DNA from: Dehalococcoidia bacterium
GTDB taxonomy: Bacteria > Chloroflexota > Dehalococcoidia > Dehalococcoidales > UBA3254
Assembly (NCBI GenBank): GCA_025361145.1
Contig: JANYAV010000009.1
Coordinates: 1-64,000, forward strand
Length of the DNA: 64,000 bases
Direction of reading: 5' to 3'
This document shows, in pieces, positions 26,284-35,287 of the stretch. Each line of letters starts with the position of its first letter. Position 1 is the stretch's first letter. Position numbers and translations under genes: made by a program. The notes under the pieces are model-generated. The model saw only the letters and a list, made by a program, of their open reading frames with translations. It did no database searches and was not told the DNA's origin.

Positions 26284-26913
26284 ATGGCTAAATTTTCTTT
26301 ACTGCCCAGAGAAGGTCGCTTTTTTGTATTATTTGAGGATAGCGCCGTTAATGCCGCCGAAGTAGCCAAGCAGTTACAGAGCATGCTCTACAGCTGGAAT
26401 AACGTCGACCGGGACGTCAGGAAAATTATTGAACTGGAACATAAGGGCGACGGCTTCACCCACGAGATCATAGCCCTTGTTCACCGCACTTTCGTGACAC
26501 CTTTTGACCGCGAGGACATTGCTCTGCTGGCCCATTCTCTGGATGATATTGTTGACTATATTGAATCGGCCGCCGATGCCATGAATCTCTATAAAATAGA
26601 GGAACCCACCAAGCGTGCCAAAGAACTATCAGATATTATTGTAACCACCACCGAAGAAGTGCGCTGCGCGGTTTCCGAACTAAGGCAGCATGTAGACCTC
26701 AAGAAAATCCTCAAGCGCAGCATGGAAATCAACCGCTTGGAAAACATGGCTGACCAGGTTTACCGCGAAGCCCTCGCCGAGCTTTTCCAGGACTCCAAGG
26801 ACATCCCTTATATCCTGAAATGGCGTGAGATCTACGAATATATGGAAACCGCCACCGACCGATGTGAAGATGTAGCAAACGTACTGGAAGGTGTGGCTCT
26901 GAAGTACGCTTAA
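26284..26913 (+). CDS. DUF47/PhoU-like phosphate-transport accessory protein
   Basis: I start at the ATG at 26284, which has a perfect AAGGAGG site, rather than the track's 26188, giving 209 residues. The all-helical protein carries the PhoU-like signatures EHKGDGFTHEI, FVTPFDREDI and DDIVDYIE-AAD. Members usually partner with Pit-type phosphate permeases, but no such permease is adjacent. The function is inferred from the family only. Confidence 0.85.
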   Translation: MAKFSLLPREGRFFVLFEDSAVNAAEVAKQLQSMLYSWNNVDRDVRKIIELEHKGDGFTHEIIALVHRTFVTPFDREDIALLAHSLDDIVDYIESAADAMNLYKIEEPTKRAKELSDIIVTTTEEVRCAVSELRQHVDLKKILKRSMEINRLENMADQVYREALAELFQDSKDIPYILKWREIYEYMETATDRCEDVANVLEGVALKYA

Positions 26914-26990
26914 GCGGGTGTGGATGTGGGATAAGATCAATCCGGCTTATTCTTAGTAGTACAGATCACTGCAAAGACTTTATTTGTTGT

Positions 26991-27302
26991 TTATTTCCGG
27001 TAATCAAAGAATCCTTCCAGTATAGTTTCGTAGACTTTGACGGGATCTATGCCATTATCTTTGAGTTTTTTACCGAAACCACCCTTTTTAAAACGTTCAG
27101 CCAGCCAGTTTTCGATCCTGATGGCATTGACTTCATCCTTCATCTGAATAGCCACAAAGATAGTCTCAGCGTAATCCTGTAAAAGTGCCAGTGTAATAAC
27201 CTTGCGTTTGAATTCTGCAGCCAGATCGTCAGTCATAAGGGAGAGCGCCTTATTATAGTTGGCCTCAAGTATACCTAAAATATCCGTTTTCTGGAGCGGC
27301 AT
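26991..27302 (-). CDS. Hypothetical helical protein
   Basis: The 103-residue protein is not recognised. It is predicted to be mostly helical and lacks Cys clusters or membrane segments. It lies just downstream of panC on the same strand with a gap of about 60 bases and an AAGGAGAA site, so it may be co-transcribed with panC. Confidence 0.6.
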   Translation of the reverse strand: MPLQKTDILGILEANYNKALSLMTDDLAAEFKRKVITLALLQDYAETIFVAIQMKDEVNAIRIENWLAERFKKGGFGKKLKDNGIDPVKVYETILEGFFDYRK

Positions 27303-27363
27303 CTTCTTTCTCCTTGCAATAGATATTTCAAGACTAATTTGCGACTACAACTTCTCCCTAAAT

Positions 27364-28203
27364 TCAGGGCTTTCCCAGAAGAATATTATCTATTAACCGC
27401 GTCTTGCCGAACCTGACAACCAGAGAGATCAAGGCGGGCGATTCCGTTTTTTCCAATTCACGCAAAGTCAGAGCGTCCGCGATACTGATATACTCAATTT
27501 TACCCAGAGGGGACTGCTTTATCAAATCCACCATAGCCAGGCGGATTTTGGCGCTATCTCGCTCACCCTCCAACCACAACTTTTTAGCCAGCTCCAAAGA
27601 TTGATTAAGTACAGGGGCCTGTTGACGCTCATCAGGGCTCAGGTAAACGTTACGACTGCTCATTGCCAGGCCATCCACTTCACGCACAGTGGGCACGACG
27701 ATCATTTCCAGATTCATATTAAGATCGACCACCATTTTCCTGATAACCACGCACTGTTGCGCATCCTTTTGGCCGAAGTAGGCACGGGCAGGCTGTACGA
27801 TATTGAAAAGTTTATTGACTACGGTGGAAACACCACGGAAATGACCGGGGCGGACAGCACCTTCCAGACGATCGGTAACCCCATTAACTTCTATCCAGGT
27901 ATTATAACCTTCAGGATACATCTGAGCAGGGGTAGGCAAATAAACAAAATCGGCCTTTTCCTTTTCCAGCAGGGCGAAATCGCGGGGATAGTCGCGCGGG
28001 TAACGGTCGAAATCCTCATTAGGACCGAACTGGGTGGGATTGACAAAAATGCTGACAATCGTATGATCGTTGGCTTCGCGGGAGCGCCTGACCAGTGCAA
28101 GATGCCCCTCGTGCAGATAGCCCATAGTGGGCACGAAACCTACCGATCCCTTTAAAGACCGACGGATCTTTTGCATTTCAACGACTGTCTCAACAATTTG
28201 CAT
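27364..28203 (-). CDS. panC: Pantoate--beta-alanine ligase
   Basis: The 279-residue enzyme of the cytidylyltransferase-like fold joins pantoate and beta-alanine with ATP in the last step of pantothenate synthesis. Visible motifs are PTMGYLHEGHLAL (HIGH-type), VNPTQFGPNEDFDRYPR, GQKDAQQ and the KMSKS-like MSSRN. Length is normal. It is separated by about 7 kb from the panB-panD cluster on the same strand. Confidence 0.95.
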   Translation of the reverse strand: MQIVETVVEMQKIRRSLKGSVGFVPTMGYLHEGHLALVRRSREANDHTIVSIFVNPTQFGPNEDFDRYPRDYPRDFALLEKEKADFVYLPTPAQMYPEGYNTWIEVNGVTDRLEGAVRPGHFRGVSTVVNKLFNIVQPARAYFGQKDAQQCVVIRKMVVDLNMNLEMIVVPTVREVDGLAMSSRNVYLSPDERQQAPVLNQSLELAKKLWLEGERDSAKIRLAMVDLIKQSPLGKIEYISIADALTLRELEKTESPALISLVVRFGKTRLIDNILLGKP

Positions 28204-28358
28204 GTGTTTTTCACCAGTTTTTAGTTATTAGTTGAGATAAGATATATCTGGAATAATAGTATAACAATGGAGGAGAGGAGACAAGGGGAAAGATATGATC
28301 TTCAAGCTGCCAGTTTCGAGCTTCAAGTGTTTTCAGAATCTTACTAGAATTAATTAAA

Positions 28359-28520
28359 CTAGGACTTGCGGGGAGTCTTGTCCCAACGGGGATTCTGGCA
28401 AGTGGCGCATGATTTGGGTACCTTAGTATTAACGTCCTTAGCGGTGATTTTACCGGTTTCTTCTTTAATTTCGGCTTTATTCTGCCTTAGTTTTAGTAAT
28501 TTTGCGTTATCGTCAGCCAT
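28359..28520 (-). CDS. 53-residue protein with CxxC motif
   Basis: This gene is absent from the ORF track. ATG at 28520 follows a perfect AGGGAGGTGAAAT site, and the frame closes at TAG 28359. The product is charged and helical (KLLKLRQNKAEIKEE), then has a CATCQ pair near the C-terminus and a PRWDKTPRK end. It might bind zinc as a dimer. The track's plus-strand ORF at 28366-28548 is its shadow. Confidence 0.65.
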   Translation of the reverse strand: MADDNAKLLKLRQNKAEIKEETGKITAKDVNTKVPKSCATCQNPRWDKTPRKS

Positions 28521-28635
28521 ATTTCACCTCCCTATATTTTCATTATAGTCTCTAACTAAGAGGGGGGATAAAAACTAATCTAAAAGCCATAACTTTGGCC
28601 TACATGCTGCGTTATATAATAACAGGACAAAGCAG

Positions 28636-29535
28636 ATGAAAAAGGATGTGGGACATATCATAGCCATAGTCATGGCGCTGGTAAGCTGCGTCACGCTGGT
28701 GTTAAGCGGTTGTGCAAAGCCGAAACACGAAGGCTTTGCTATCTATTTAACCAAAGCGGATATCCCACCAACGGAGATGCAGGTATTAAGCCAGGTCAAA
28801 CTCGCGGAAGAACCTATTATTACTGTGGCTGATATCATCACCTATAATGCCCAAACGCATGAGCTAAAACTGACTGAGAACGCTTTCGAACGGATCAGGC
28901 AACTGGAAGTACCGGTAAGAGGCAGGTCATTTGTAGTTTGCGTCGATAAGAAACCCGTTTATTGGGGTGCTTTCTGGAAGCCAATATCTTCTATTTCATT
29001 TGACGGTGTGACCATATGGAAACCCTTGAGCGGGCAGGGAGCGAAGGTTATCACTCTCGAATTGGGCTATCCGTCGCCAACTTTCTACGGGGGCAAAGAC
29101 CCCAGAAATGATCCGAAAGTAATACAGTCACTGGGACAAGCCGGTAAACTAATAAACAAACTGTCAATTACGGCAGTAACTGAGTTACCGCGTTCGATGA
29201 AAGGCTATGAGCTATATTCGTGGTCAGCTAACGGGCAATGGCATTTTACCTTAATCACCGGCACCAACCGCAATAAGACGTTGGACGAAATAGTGACCGG
29301 AGAGGATATAATCTCTGAATCAGGTTGGGTGGTTATTCATGGAGTAAACCTGGAGGCAATCAAAACGGTGCTCAGTAAACTTCCTCAGAACGGGCAGGTC
29401 TCCTGGCTAGCCGGCCTAGGATCAGAGCCGATATTACAAAACTTCATTATCGCCCTTCCTCCGCAAGCAATTATCGACACCCTCAAAGAATGCGCAACGG
29501 AATTTAGTATAAACTTGGTGGTGGCAAGGAGATAG
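28636..29535 (+). CDS. Lipoprotein of unknown function
   Basis: The 299-residue protein has a signal peptide with lipobox LSGC near residue 26. The mature part has no catalytic motif that I recognise, and I cannot place it in a family. The ribosome binding site is weak. It lies alone between the CxxC miniprotein and a convergent oxidase. Confidence 0.65.
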   Translation: MKKDVGHIIAIVMALVSCVTLVLSGCAKPKHEGFAIYLTKADIPPTEMQVLSQVKLAEEPIITVADIITYNAQTHELKLTENAFERIRQLEVPVRGRSFVVCVDKKPVYWGAFWKPISSISFDGVTIWKPLSGQGAKVITLELGYPSPTFYGGKDPRNDPKVIQSLGQAGKLINKLSITAVTELPRSMKGYELYSWSANGQWHFTLITGTNRNKTLDEIVTGEDIISESGWVVIHGVNLEAIKTVLSKLPQNGQVSWLAGLGSEPILQNFIIALPPQAIIDTLKECATEFSINLVVARR

Positions 29536-29569
29536 GCGAGTTAGGAGTTACAAGTCAGGGAAACAAAAT

Positions 29570-30661
29570 TCAGACAGCCTGAGTGGCGGTTTCATACTCT
29601 GCTTTAAGAGTCATGAAGAGCTCATGAACGGAAATAATTTTATCAATCCGATAGGCATTTGACCCGGCGAAAGCAAACCCTTGATCGAGAAGTCCACGTT
29701 TAGCATTAGTCAGAGCTAGAGCGATGCAGTAGGGTGACTTTTGAAAATCACAGGGCTTGAGACACTTCCAAGGACATTTGAAGGGTATCTTGCTGCCTGA
29801 TGCAACCTGCTTCAGAAATTCGTTGCTTATGGCTCGGCCGGGTAATCCGACCGGGCTATCTATAATAACCAGGTCTTCCTTAGTGCATTTAATATAGGCG
29901 TTTTTGAATTCCTGGGAGGCATCGCACTCTGCGGTTCCCACAAATCTGGTTGCCATCTGCACGCCCTGCGCGCCCCTTTGCAGGAACTTATAAATATCAG
30001 CGCCAGTGTATATCCCACCAGCGGCAATTACCGGAATTTTCTTGCCGGAAGATTGCTCAAAAGGCTGGATTGTGGAAATTATTCCCGACAGGATCTTCTC
30101 AAGGGCATATTCAGGGTCTTCAAGCTGCTCTTTTTTATACCCGAGATGCCCGCCAGCCATTGGTCCCTCGACTACCACGGCATCAGGCACATGATGATAC
30201 CGCTTCTCCCAGTGTTGGAATATGATCTTAGCGGCCCTTGAAGAAGAAACTATCGGTACAATCCGGGTTTTAACTTTTTCCCATTCAGCGGGCGGCCATA
30301 TTTCAGGAACTTTTAAAGGCAGGCCAGCGCCAAGAAACGCAAGGTCGGCTCCAGCGGCGACAGCGGTTTTTAGTAGATCATCGGCATCCGAAAGGGCCAC
30401 AAGAATGTTGACACCGATTAGTCCATTGGTCTGACTCTTAGCCGTTTTTATCTCCCGCTCCAAAGCTCTCCGGTTGGCTTCTCTGAAATTCTTGTCGAAA
30501 TCAGGCTCAAGCATACCGATTCCCGCGGTAGAAATAACACCAATACCACCCTCATTGGCAACAGCAGCTGCTAGACCGGATAATGAGACACCAACACCCA
30601 TTCCTCCCTGGATAATGGGGAAGGCTGCTACTAATTCACCTATGTGAAGTTCAGGCATCAT
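29570..30661 (-). CDS. Nitronate monooxygenase family FMN protein
   Basis: The 363-residue TIM-barrel flavoprotein carries PIIQGGMGVGVS at the N-terminus, GGIGVIST, VVEGPMAGGHLG and AAGGIYTGADIYKFLQRGAQGVQMATRF, the FMN-phosphate site. These fit the 2-nitropropane dioxygenase/FabK superfamily. A Cys-rich stretch (CPWKCLKPCDF, YC) near residue 305 is typical of a subgroup found in anaerobes. The substrate cannot be fixed from sequence: nitronate oxidation or enoyl-thioester reduction are both possible. Confidence 0.85.
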   Translation of the reverse strand: MMPELHIGELVAAFPIIQGGMGVGVSLSGLAAAVANEGGIGVISTAGIGMLEPDFDKNFREANRRALEREIKTAKSQTNGLIGVNILVALSDADDLLKTAVAAGADLAFLGAGLPLKVPEIWPPAEWEKVKTRIVPIVSSSRAAKIIFQHWEKRYHHVPDAVVVEGPMAGGHLGYKKEQLEDPEYALEKILSGIISTIQPFEQSSGKKIPVIAAGGIYTGADIYKFLQRGAQGVQMATRFVGTAECDASQEFKNAYIKCTKEDLVIIDSPVGLPGRAISNEFLKQVASGSKIPFKCPWKCLKPCDFQKSPYCIALALTNAKRGLLDQGFAFAGSNAYRIDKIISVHELFMTLKAEYETATQAV

Positions 30662-30788
30662 ATCGATCTAATCTTTACCCCTTTTAATCAGATTAATCTA
30701 TGCTTGTTTACGATGGATGTACTATTTTTATTTTATAACAGTTGACAGTTAACGGTTTCAGGTCCTCCCAACCACGCTGAGATCCTTC

Positions 30789-30836
30789 ATCCGCCTGCGG
30801 CGGATTCCAGGACGACAGCAGAGCTGTCCGTTTCAG
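30789..30836. repeat. Dispersed intergenic palindrome, copy 1
   Basis: A CATCCGCCTGCGGCGGATTCC core with ATCCGC/GCGGAT arms, followed by ACAGCAGAGCTGTCCGTTTCA (a second small palindrome). The same unit lies at 31541-31587, so the pair flanks the flavin-reductase gene. Confidence 0.65.
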
Positions 30837-30871
30837 TCTTCCGATGAGGAATAGGGAAAATAATGTTAGTT

Positions 30872-31450
30872 TTAGCTCTTGAGAATTTCTTTGCCAACGG
30901 AGAACGCTTTACCCAGTTTGTCTCCGACTTTGTAATAGCCTGGACTGCCGAAAGAACCCCACAGCAGAGGCCGAACCTTTTCGATATCCGGCAGTTGATT
31001 CGGAGACAGAACCTCACTGTCAGCTACAATACCGACGATTTCCCCAATGAACAAGGTATGGGTGCCGAGCGCGATCTGCTGTAACAGCTTACATTCCAGA
31101 GCATAGGGAAATTCTTTGACGATGGGGGCATTGACCAACTTGCTCTTTTCAGGAGTTAGACCGGTCTGCTCAAACTTATCGAAATCTCTGCCAGATATGA
31201 TGCCGACGAGGTCGGCTTCCTTAAAATACTGCTCCGAGGGGATATTTACGGTAAAGGCCTGATTGCGTTTTATGTTGTGATAACTCAGAGTCGCCTCCCT
31301 AAGAGAGACACTGATGCAGGGAGGCTGGCTGCAGACGATTCCGCCCCAGGCGGCATTCATAATATTAGGCTTATCACCTGGCCCATAAGTCCCAACAATA
31401 CATACGGGAGAGGGAAGTAATACAGTTTGTCCTGACAGTGAAACTTTCAT
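30872..31450 (-). CDS. Flavin reductase-like FMN-binding protein
   Basis: The 192-residue protein has the split-barrel flavin-reductase pattern: PSPVCIVGTYG, NIMNAAWGGIVCSQPPCISVSLR, YHNIKRNQAFTVNIPS, and LECKLLQQIALGTHTLFIGEIV. Such proteins bind FMN and reduce flavin or related acceptors. It is preceded by the nitronate-monooxygenase-type gene on the same strand, at a distance of about 210 bases, with a repeat between. Confidence 0.85.
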   Translation of the reverse strand: MKVSLSGQTVLLPSPVCIVGTYGPGDKPNIMNAAWGGIVCSQPPCISVSLREATLSYHNIKRNQAFTVNIPSEQYFKEADLVGIISGRDFDKFEQTGLTPEKSKLVNAPIVKEFPYALECKLLQQIALGTHTLFIGEIVGIVADSEVLSPNQLPDIEKVRPLLWGSFGSPGYYKVGDKLGKAFSVGKEILKS

Positions 31451-31540
31451 GAATAGCTCCTTATAGTTTCAAGCTTCAAGTTGCAAGCTATAAGCCCACC
31501 CAACTACCCTGAGATCTTTCCCGATTCCCTCGGGACAGAT

Positions 31541-31587
31541 CATCCGTCTGCGGCGGATTCCAGCAACAGTAGAGCTGTCCGTTTCAA
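31541..31587. repeat. Dispersed intergenic palindrome, copy 2
   Basis: It matches 30789-30836 over the CATCCG-CTGCGGCGGATTCCAG core and the AGAGCTGTCCGTTTCA tail, with a few substitutions in between. Confidence 0.65.
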
Positions 31588-31775
31588 GTCAGGTTAGGCT
31601 CTGAAATGAATTTGATAAAAAGCATACGATTACATATAGGGCAAACCTGAGCATAGCCGGGAAATCCTTCCGGGTTTTCCGTTTGAGGCACTGCCCGGGC
31701 GCCGGTGTACCCTTCTTGATATTCCACCTGGAAATGGTGTCCACCGTAGGGGCATCTAACAATCCGTCTAGGCAT
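31584..31775 (-). CDS. Small protein, possibly zinc-binding
   Basis: The 63-residue protein has a split Cys set (RCPYGGHHF near the start, VCPICNRML near the end) that could form a small zinc knuckle. It overlaps the edge of the dispersed repeat. No ribosome binding site is obvious, so the call is tentative. Confidence 0.5.
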   Translation of the reverse strand: MPRRIVRCPYGGHHFQVEYQEGYTGARAVPQTENPEGFPGYAQVCPICNRMLFIKFISEPNLT

Positions 31776-32044
31776 ACGACAATAATAACATAGTTTCGAT
31801 TCCTAAGTTACAAGTCACAAGATGCAAACTTCAACCTTGAGTTTGTGAATTCCTGGAAGCCAGCAGTGTAAAGGCTCCAGATACACCGATTTGTTCCCCG
31901 TATTGGATTGCCTTGATTTAGCTTCAAAAGGTGTCACCTTTTTCATTTTGAGTAAGAATTTTACATATTATCTTTCTGTTAGTGGGCCCTGTTCGCCCGA
32001 GTCGATGAGATGATATACTTAAGCAAGAATGGCAAAGGATAACA

Positions 32045-33169
32045 GTGATCTTGAATTTTAATTCTTACGAAATAATTAGTCAGGCTTCTCAGCTTGAAAC
32101 TGCCGTCCGAGGTATAGGTGGATTAACCTCTATCTCCCTGGATACAGAGTCTAACAGCCGCCACCATTACCCTGAGCAGCTTTGTTTGATACAAATCGCT
32201 GTTGACCATAAAGTCCACCTTATCGATACGATAGTACTGCAGGAACTCAAGCCGCTTAAACAAGTTCTGGCAGATAAATCCATTCAGAAAATAATACACG
32301 GAGCAGATTACGATATACGCTGCTTCGACCGGCATTACGGATTCCGCATCAGAAACCTCTTTGATACCGGCATCGCGGCGCGTTTTACCGGGATCACTGA
32401 ATTCGGACTGGCTGCACTCATAAAAAATTTGCTGTGTGTCACTATTCTTAAAAGTGAAAGACTGCAACAATCAGATTGGGGACGGCGCCCACTTTCTCCC
32501 GAGGCCCTGGATTATGCCGCTGCCGATGTGCACTATCTCTTCGCGTTACGAGATATTTTAGAAGAGAAACTGCTAAAGCTGAGACGGACAACCTGGGTGT
32601 CGGAAGAATGCGCCAGGCTTGAAGAGGTGCGCTATAGCAAGCCGGATTTTGCCAACGCCTACCTGACGGTAAAAGGAGCACAGGACCTGAACGATCAAGC
32701 ACTGGCAGTGCTGCGCAGTCTCACTCTTTTTCGTGAAGAAGAGGCCAAACGGCAGGGCCGGCCGCACTTTTTAATCATCCCAGACTATGCCCTGGTCACG
32801 CTAGCAGCCAATCCCACGGTGAACCTGGCGAATGTTACGGGTCTGGGCCCAATCGGGCTACAGCGTTTCGGAAAAGGTCTCCAGGAAGCTTTGCGCGAAG
32901 GACAGGCCGCGCCTCCCATCCAGAGAGAACCCAGAGTTTACGTCCGCCTGACTCCCCCCCAAACCGCACGTCTAACCAAACTCAAAGCCTGGCGCACTGC
33001 GCTGGGCATAAAACTGAGTCTTGACCCGTCATTATTGTGGCCAACAATCAGCCTAGAAAGACTGGCAAAGACACCGGAGAGTTTGGAAGAAGAGATAAAA
33101 TCAGTTAACATCCGCGCCTGGCAAAGGGATAATTTCGCTTCTTCTCTTAAAAATTGCCTTTTAGGCTAG
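32045..33169 (+). CDS. rnd: Ribonuclease D
   Basis: The 374-residue 3'-5' exoribonuclease of the DEDD family trims tRNA 3' ends. Exo motifs: I, ISLDTESNSRHHYPEQLCLIQ; II, IIHGADYDIRCF; III, YAAADVHYLF. An HRDC domain follows (about 215-290; LTLFREEEAKRQGRPHFLIIPDYAL), and a second HRDC-like segment ends the protein. Length agrees with RNase D. It is convergent with the methyltransferase gene, overlapping by four bases. Confidence 0.9.
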   Translation: MILNFNSYEIISQASQLETAVRGIGGLTSISLDTESNSRHHYPEQLCLIQIAVDHKVHLIDTIVLQELKPLKQVLADKSIQKIIHGADYDIRCFDRHYGFRIRNLFDTGIAARFTGITEFGLAALIKNLLCVTILKSERLQQSDWGRRPLSPEALDYAAADVHYLFALRDILEEKLLKLRRTTWVSEECARLEEVRYSKPDFANAYLTVKGAQDLNDQALAVLRSLTLFREEEAKRQGRPHFLIIPDYALVTLAANPTVNLANVTGLGPIGLQRFGKGLQEALREGQAAPPIQREPRVYVRLTPPQTARLTKLKAWRTALGIKLSLDPSLLWPTISLERLAKTPESLEEEIKSVNIRAWQRDNFASSLKNCLLG

Positions 33170-33693
33170 ATTTTTGAGAAAGTTAAGGTCTTTTTACCTT
33201 TAGAGGCAAGCTTGAAATAGCCGGAAGCGGTCAAAACGGTGAGCAATTCATTTTCTTCCAAATGATCGTCAGAGACCGATAATAGGCCATGATTTTTCAA
33301 AACCCGATGCAATTCTTTGAGGACATCATGGGGGTGTTTGAGATCATGAAAGATATCATAGAGCAGGATAACGTCCAGACTGTTATCATGTAAACCGGTC
33401 TTGCAATCGGAATGGATCATTTCAACATTAGTTAAATGTTTTTTGATGATTAAATTCTTAACGCTCTTAAGAGCCAGTTGGTTGGCATCCAGAGCAATAA
33501 CTTTGCCTGATTTCCCTACCAGCTTGGTTAACGGTTCTATGTAGCTCCCAGTTCCGCAACCGTAATCAAGTACCAGAGATCCTGGTTTTATGTCTACTTC
33601 TTTTAAGATGTTTTTACGGGGTGAGAAAAAGTCGCGGAGAGTGAAGCTCAAGGACATTAGCCTGAATTTGAAGGTCGAAGGTGCTTTCCCCAC
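33166..33693 (-). CDS. Class I SAM-dependent methyltransferase
   Basis: The 175-residue protein has motif I VLDYGCGTGSYIEPL, the acidic loop VIALD, and motif IV-like DVILLYDIFHDLKHP. It resembles small UbiE/arsenite-type methyltransferases, but no substrate signature is visible. It precedes no obvious operon partner. Confidence 0.8.
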   Translation of the reverse strand: MGKAPSTFKFRLMSLSFTLRDFFSPRKNILKEVDIKPGSLVLDYGCGTGSYIEPLTKLVGKSGKVIALDANQLALKSVKNLIIKKHLTNVEMIHSDCKTGLHDNSLDVILLYDIFHDLKHPHDVLKELHRVLKNHGLLSVSDDHLEENELLTVLTASGYFKLASKGKKTLTFSKI

Positions 33694-33891
33694 TAGATTA
33701 TTCCTCCTTCATGATGATCGTAGAAGTAGTCTAATCCCTATTGGGAGAGTTTTCAATGGGGGAGGGGGAAAGCCAAAAAAGGTAAAAGGTAAAAGTGAAA
33801 GTTAAAAATTATTCGAAATAAAAATCAAATACGCAGGTGGCTTCAGGAGGACAGAGATCTCGCACTGAAGAATAATAGAAGTTGAAGTAAT

Positions 33892-34749
33892 CTATTCCTG
33901 CTTTTGGCAGCATCCAGTTTTTGTGAGGTTAGCGAGGATGGCTTCGTCCATGGTGAAGCTGTTTTTATCCGTGGGGAAAGCGCCGCTTTTAACTTCATTA
34001 AGATATTCAGTCACCGCGGTTTTGATGATATCTGAGAGTTTACAATATTGTTTGGCGTGTTTGGGGACAAAATCGGTGAAGGAACCGAGCATATCGTTGA
34101 TGACCTGCACCTGACCATCGCAGCCCACACCGGCCCCGATGCCTATGGTGGGGATGCCGATCTGCTTGGTGACCAGGGCAGCTAAGGGAGCGGGAACAGT
34201 TTCCAGCACCACCGCAAAAGCGCCGGCCTGCTCCAGGGCAACCGCGTCATCCAGCAATTTTTGGGCAGTGGCCTGGGTTTTGCCCTGAATTTTATGACCA
34301 CCAAGGGCATTGATGGATTGGGGAGTGAGCCCAATATGCCCGCAAACAGGGATACCGCAATCCACAATCCGTCTGACCGTATCAGCGACGGTGACGCCAC
34401 CCTCCAATTTAACGGCCTGAGCGCCAGCTTCCTGAATAAAGCGCCCAGCATTGCGCAGGGCTTGTTCAGCACTAATAGTGTAAGTCATAAAGGGCATATC
34501 GCCTATAACAAGAGCCTTCTGAGTGCCCCGCACCACGGCTTTGGTATGGTGTAACATATCTTCCATAGTGACAGGTATAGTAGAATCGTAACCCAGTATG
34601 ACTACACCCAGGCTATCGCCAACCAGAATCAAAGGAATACCAGCTTCATCCACGAGACGGGCAGTGGAATAATCATAAGCCGTCAGCATGGCGATTTTAT
34701 CGCCCGTGAGTTTCATCGCCCTGATCTGATTAACGTTAACGCGAGCCAT
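33892..34749 (-). CDS. panB: 3-methyl-2-oxobutanoate hydroxymethyltransferase
   Basis: The 285-residue enzyme makes ketopantoate from ketoisovalerate and methylene-tetrahydrofolate, the first committed step to pantothenate. Motifs: MLTAYDYSTARLVDEAG, LVGDSLGVVILGYDSTIPVT, VKLEGG, GHIGLTPQS and GIGAG-GCDGQVQVINDMLG. Last of three pan genes on this strand, after panD. Length is normal. Confidence 0.95.
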   Translation of the reverse strand: MARVNVNQIRAMKLTGDKIAMLTAYDYSTARLVDEAGIPLILVGDSLGVVILGYDSTIPVTMEDMLHHTKAVVRGTQKALVIGDMPFMTYTISAEQALRNAGRFIQEAGAQAVKLEGGVTVADTVRRIVDCGIPVCGHIGLTPQSINALGGHKIQGKTQATAQKLLDDAVALEQAGAFAVVLETVPAPLAALVTKQIGIPTIGIGAGVGCDGQVQVINDMLGSFTDFVPKHAKQYCKLSDIIKTAVTEYLNEVKSGAFPTDKNSFTMDEAILANLTKTGCCQKQE

Positions 34750-34894
34750 TCAAGTTCCTATTTACAACGATTAATATATTAATAACTTGTTAGTTAATAC
34801 CACTAACCTTTAATTCCTCACACTCAAGGAATTAGGAAAATTGAAAAGAATTAAGTTAAGGGAAGGGAAAAAATATACACCACGCAATTAAACA

Positions 34895-35287
34895 CTAGTT
34901 GCCTCTTAAAATATCCATGGCTTCATCCATGACGCCCTTGGTGTGGGTAATATGATTTTTTTCATCAACATAAACCAGGCGAGGATGATAGTCTTTACAA
35001 TCGGCACTTTCCATCTCATGGTAGGTGAGAATAATAACAATATCACCTCTAGCAACCAGGCGAGCAGCTGCGCCGTTCAAACAAATCTCTCCGCTATTCG
35101 CTTCGCCCTCGATAGCATAGGTATGAAAGCGAGCGCCGTTATTGATATTCAGAATGTGTACCTGTTCGTAAGGAAGAATATCGGCAGCTTCCATCAACTT
35201 CTTATCGATAGTGATGCTGCCTTCATAAGAGATATTGCCGTCGGTCACTCTAGCACGGTGGATTTTGCTCTTTAGCATTGTACGCAT
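34895..35287 (-). CDS. panD: Aspartate 1-decarboxylase precursor
   Basis: The 130-residue proenzyme cleaves itself at Gly-Ser in the YEGSITI motif to form the pyruvoyl cofactor, then makes beta-alanine from aspartate. [12 protein letters not shown] at the start and [19 protein letters not shown] and GDIVIILTY later are typical. It overlaps the end of the upstream reductase-like gene by 16 bases. Either ATG (35287 or 35278) is possible, and the first has a GAGGG site. Confidence 0.95.
   Translation of the reverse strand: MRTMLKSKIHRARVTDGNISYEGSITIDKKLMEAADILPYEQVHILNINNGARFHTYAIEGEANSGEICLNGAAARLVARGDIVIILTYHEMESADCKDYHPRLVYVDEKNHITHTKGVMDEAMDILRGN

Noticed and set aside
28366-28548. Plus-strand 60-codon ORF
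   Set aside because: It is the antisense shadow of the 53-residue CxxC protein gene, which has a much better start.
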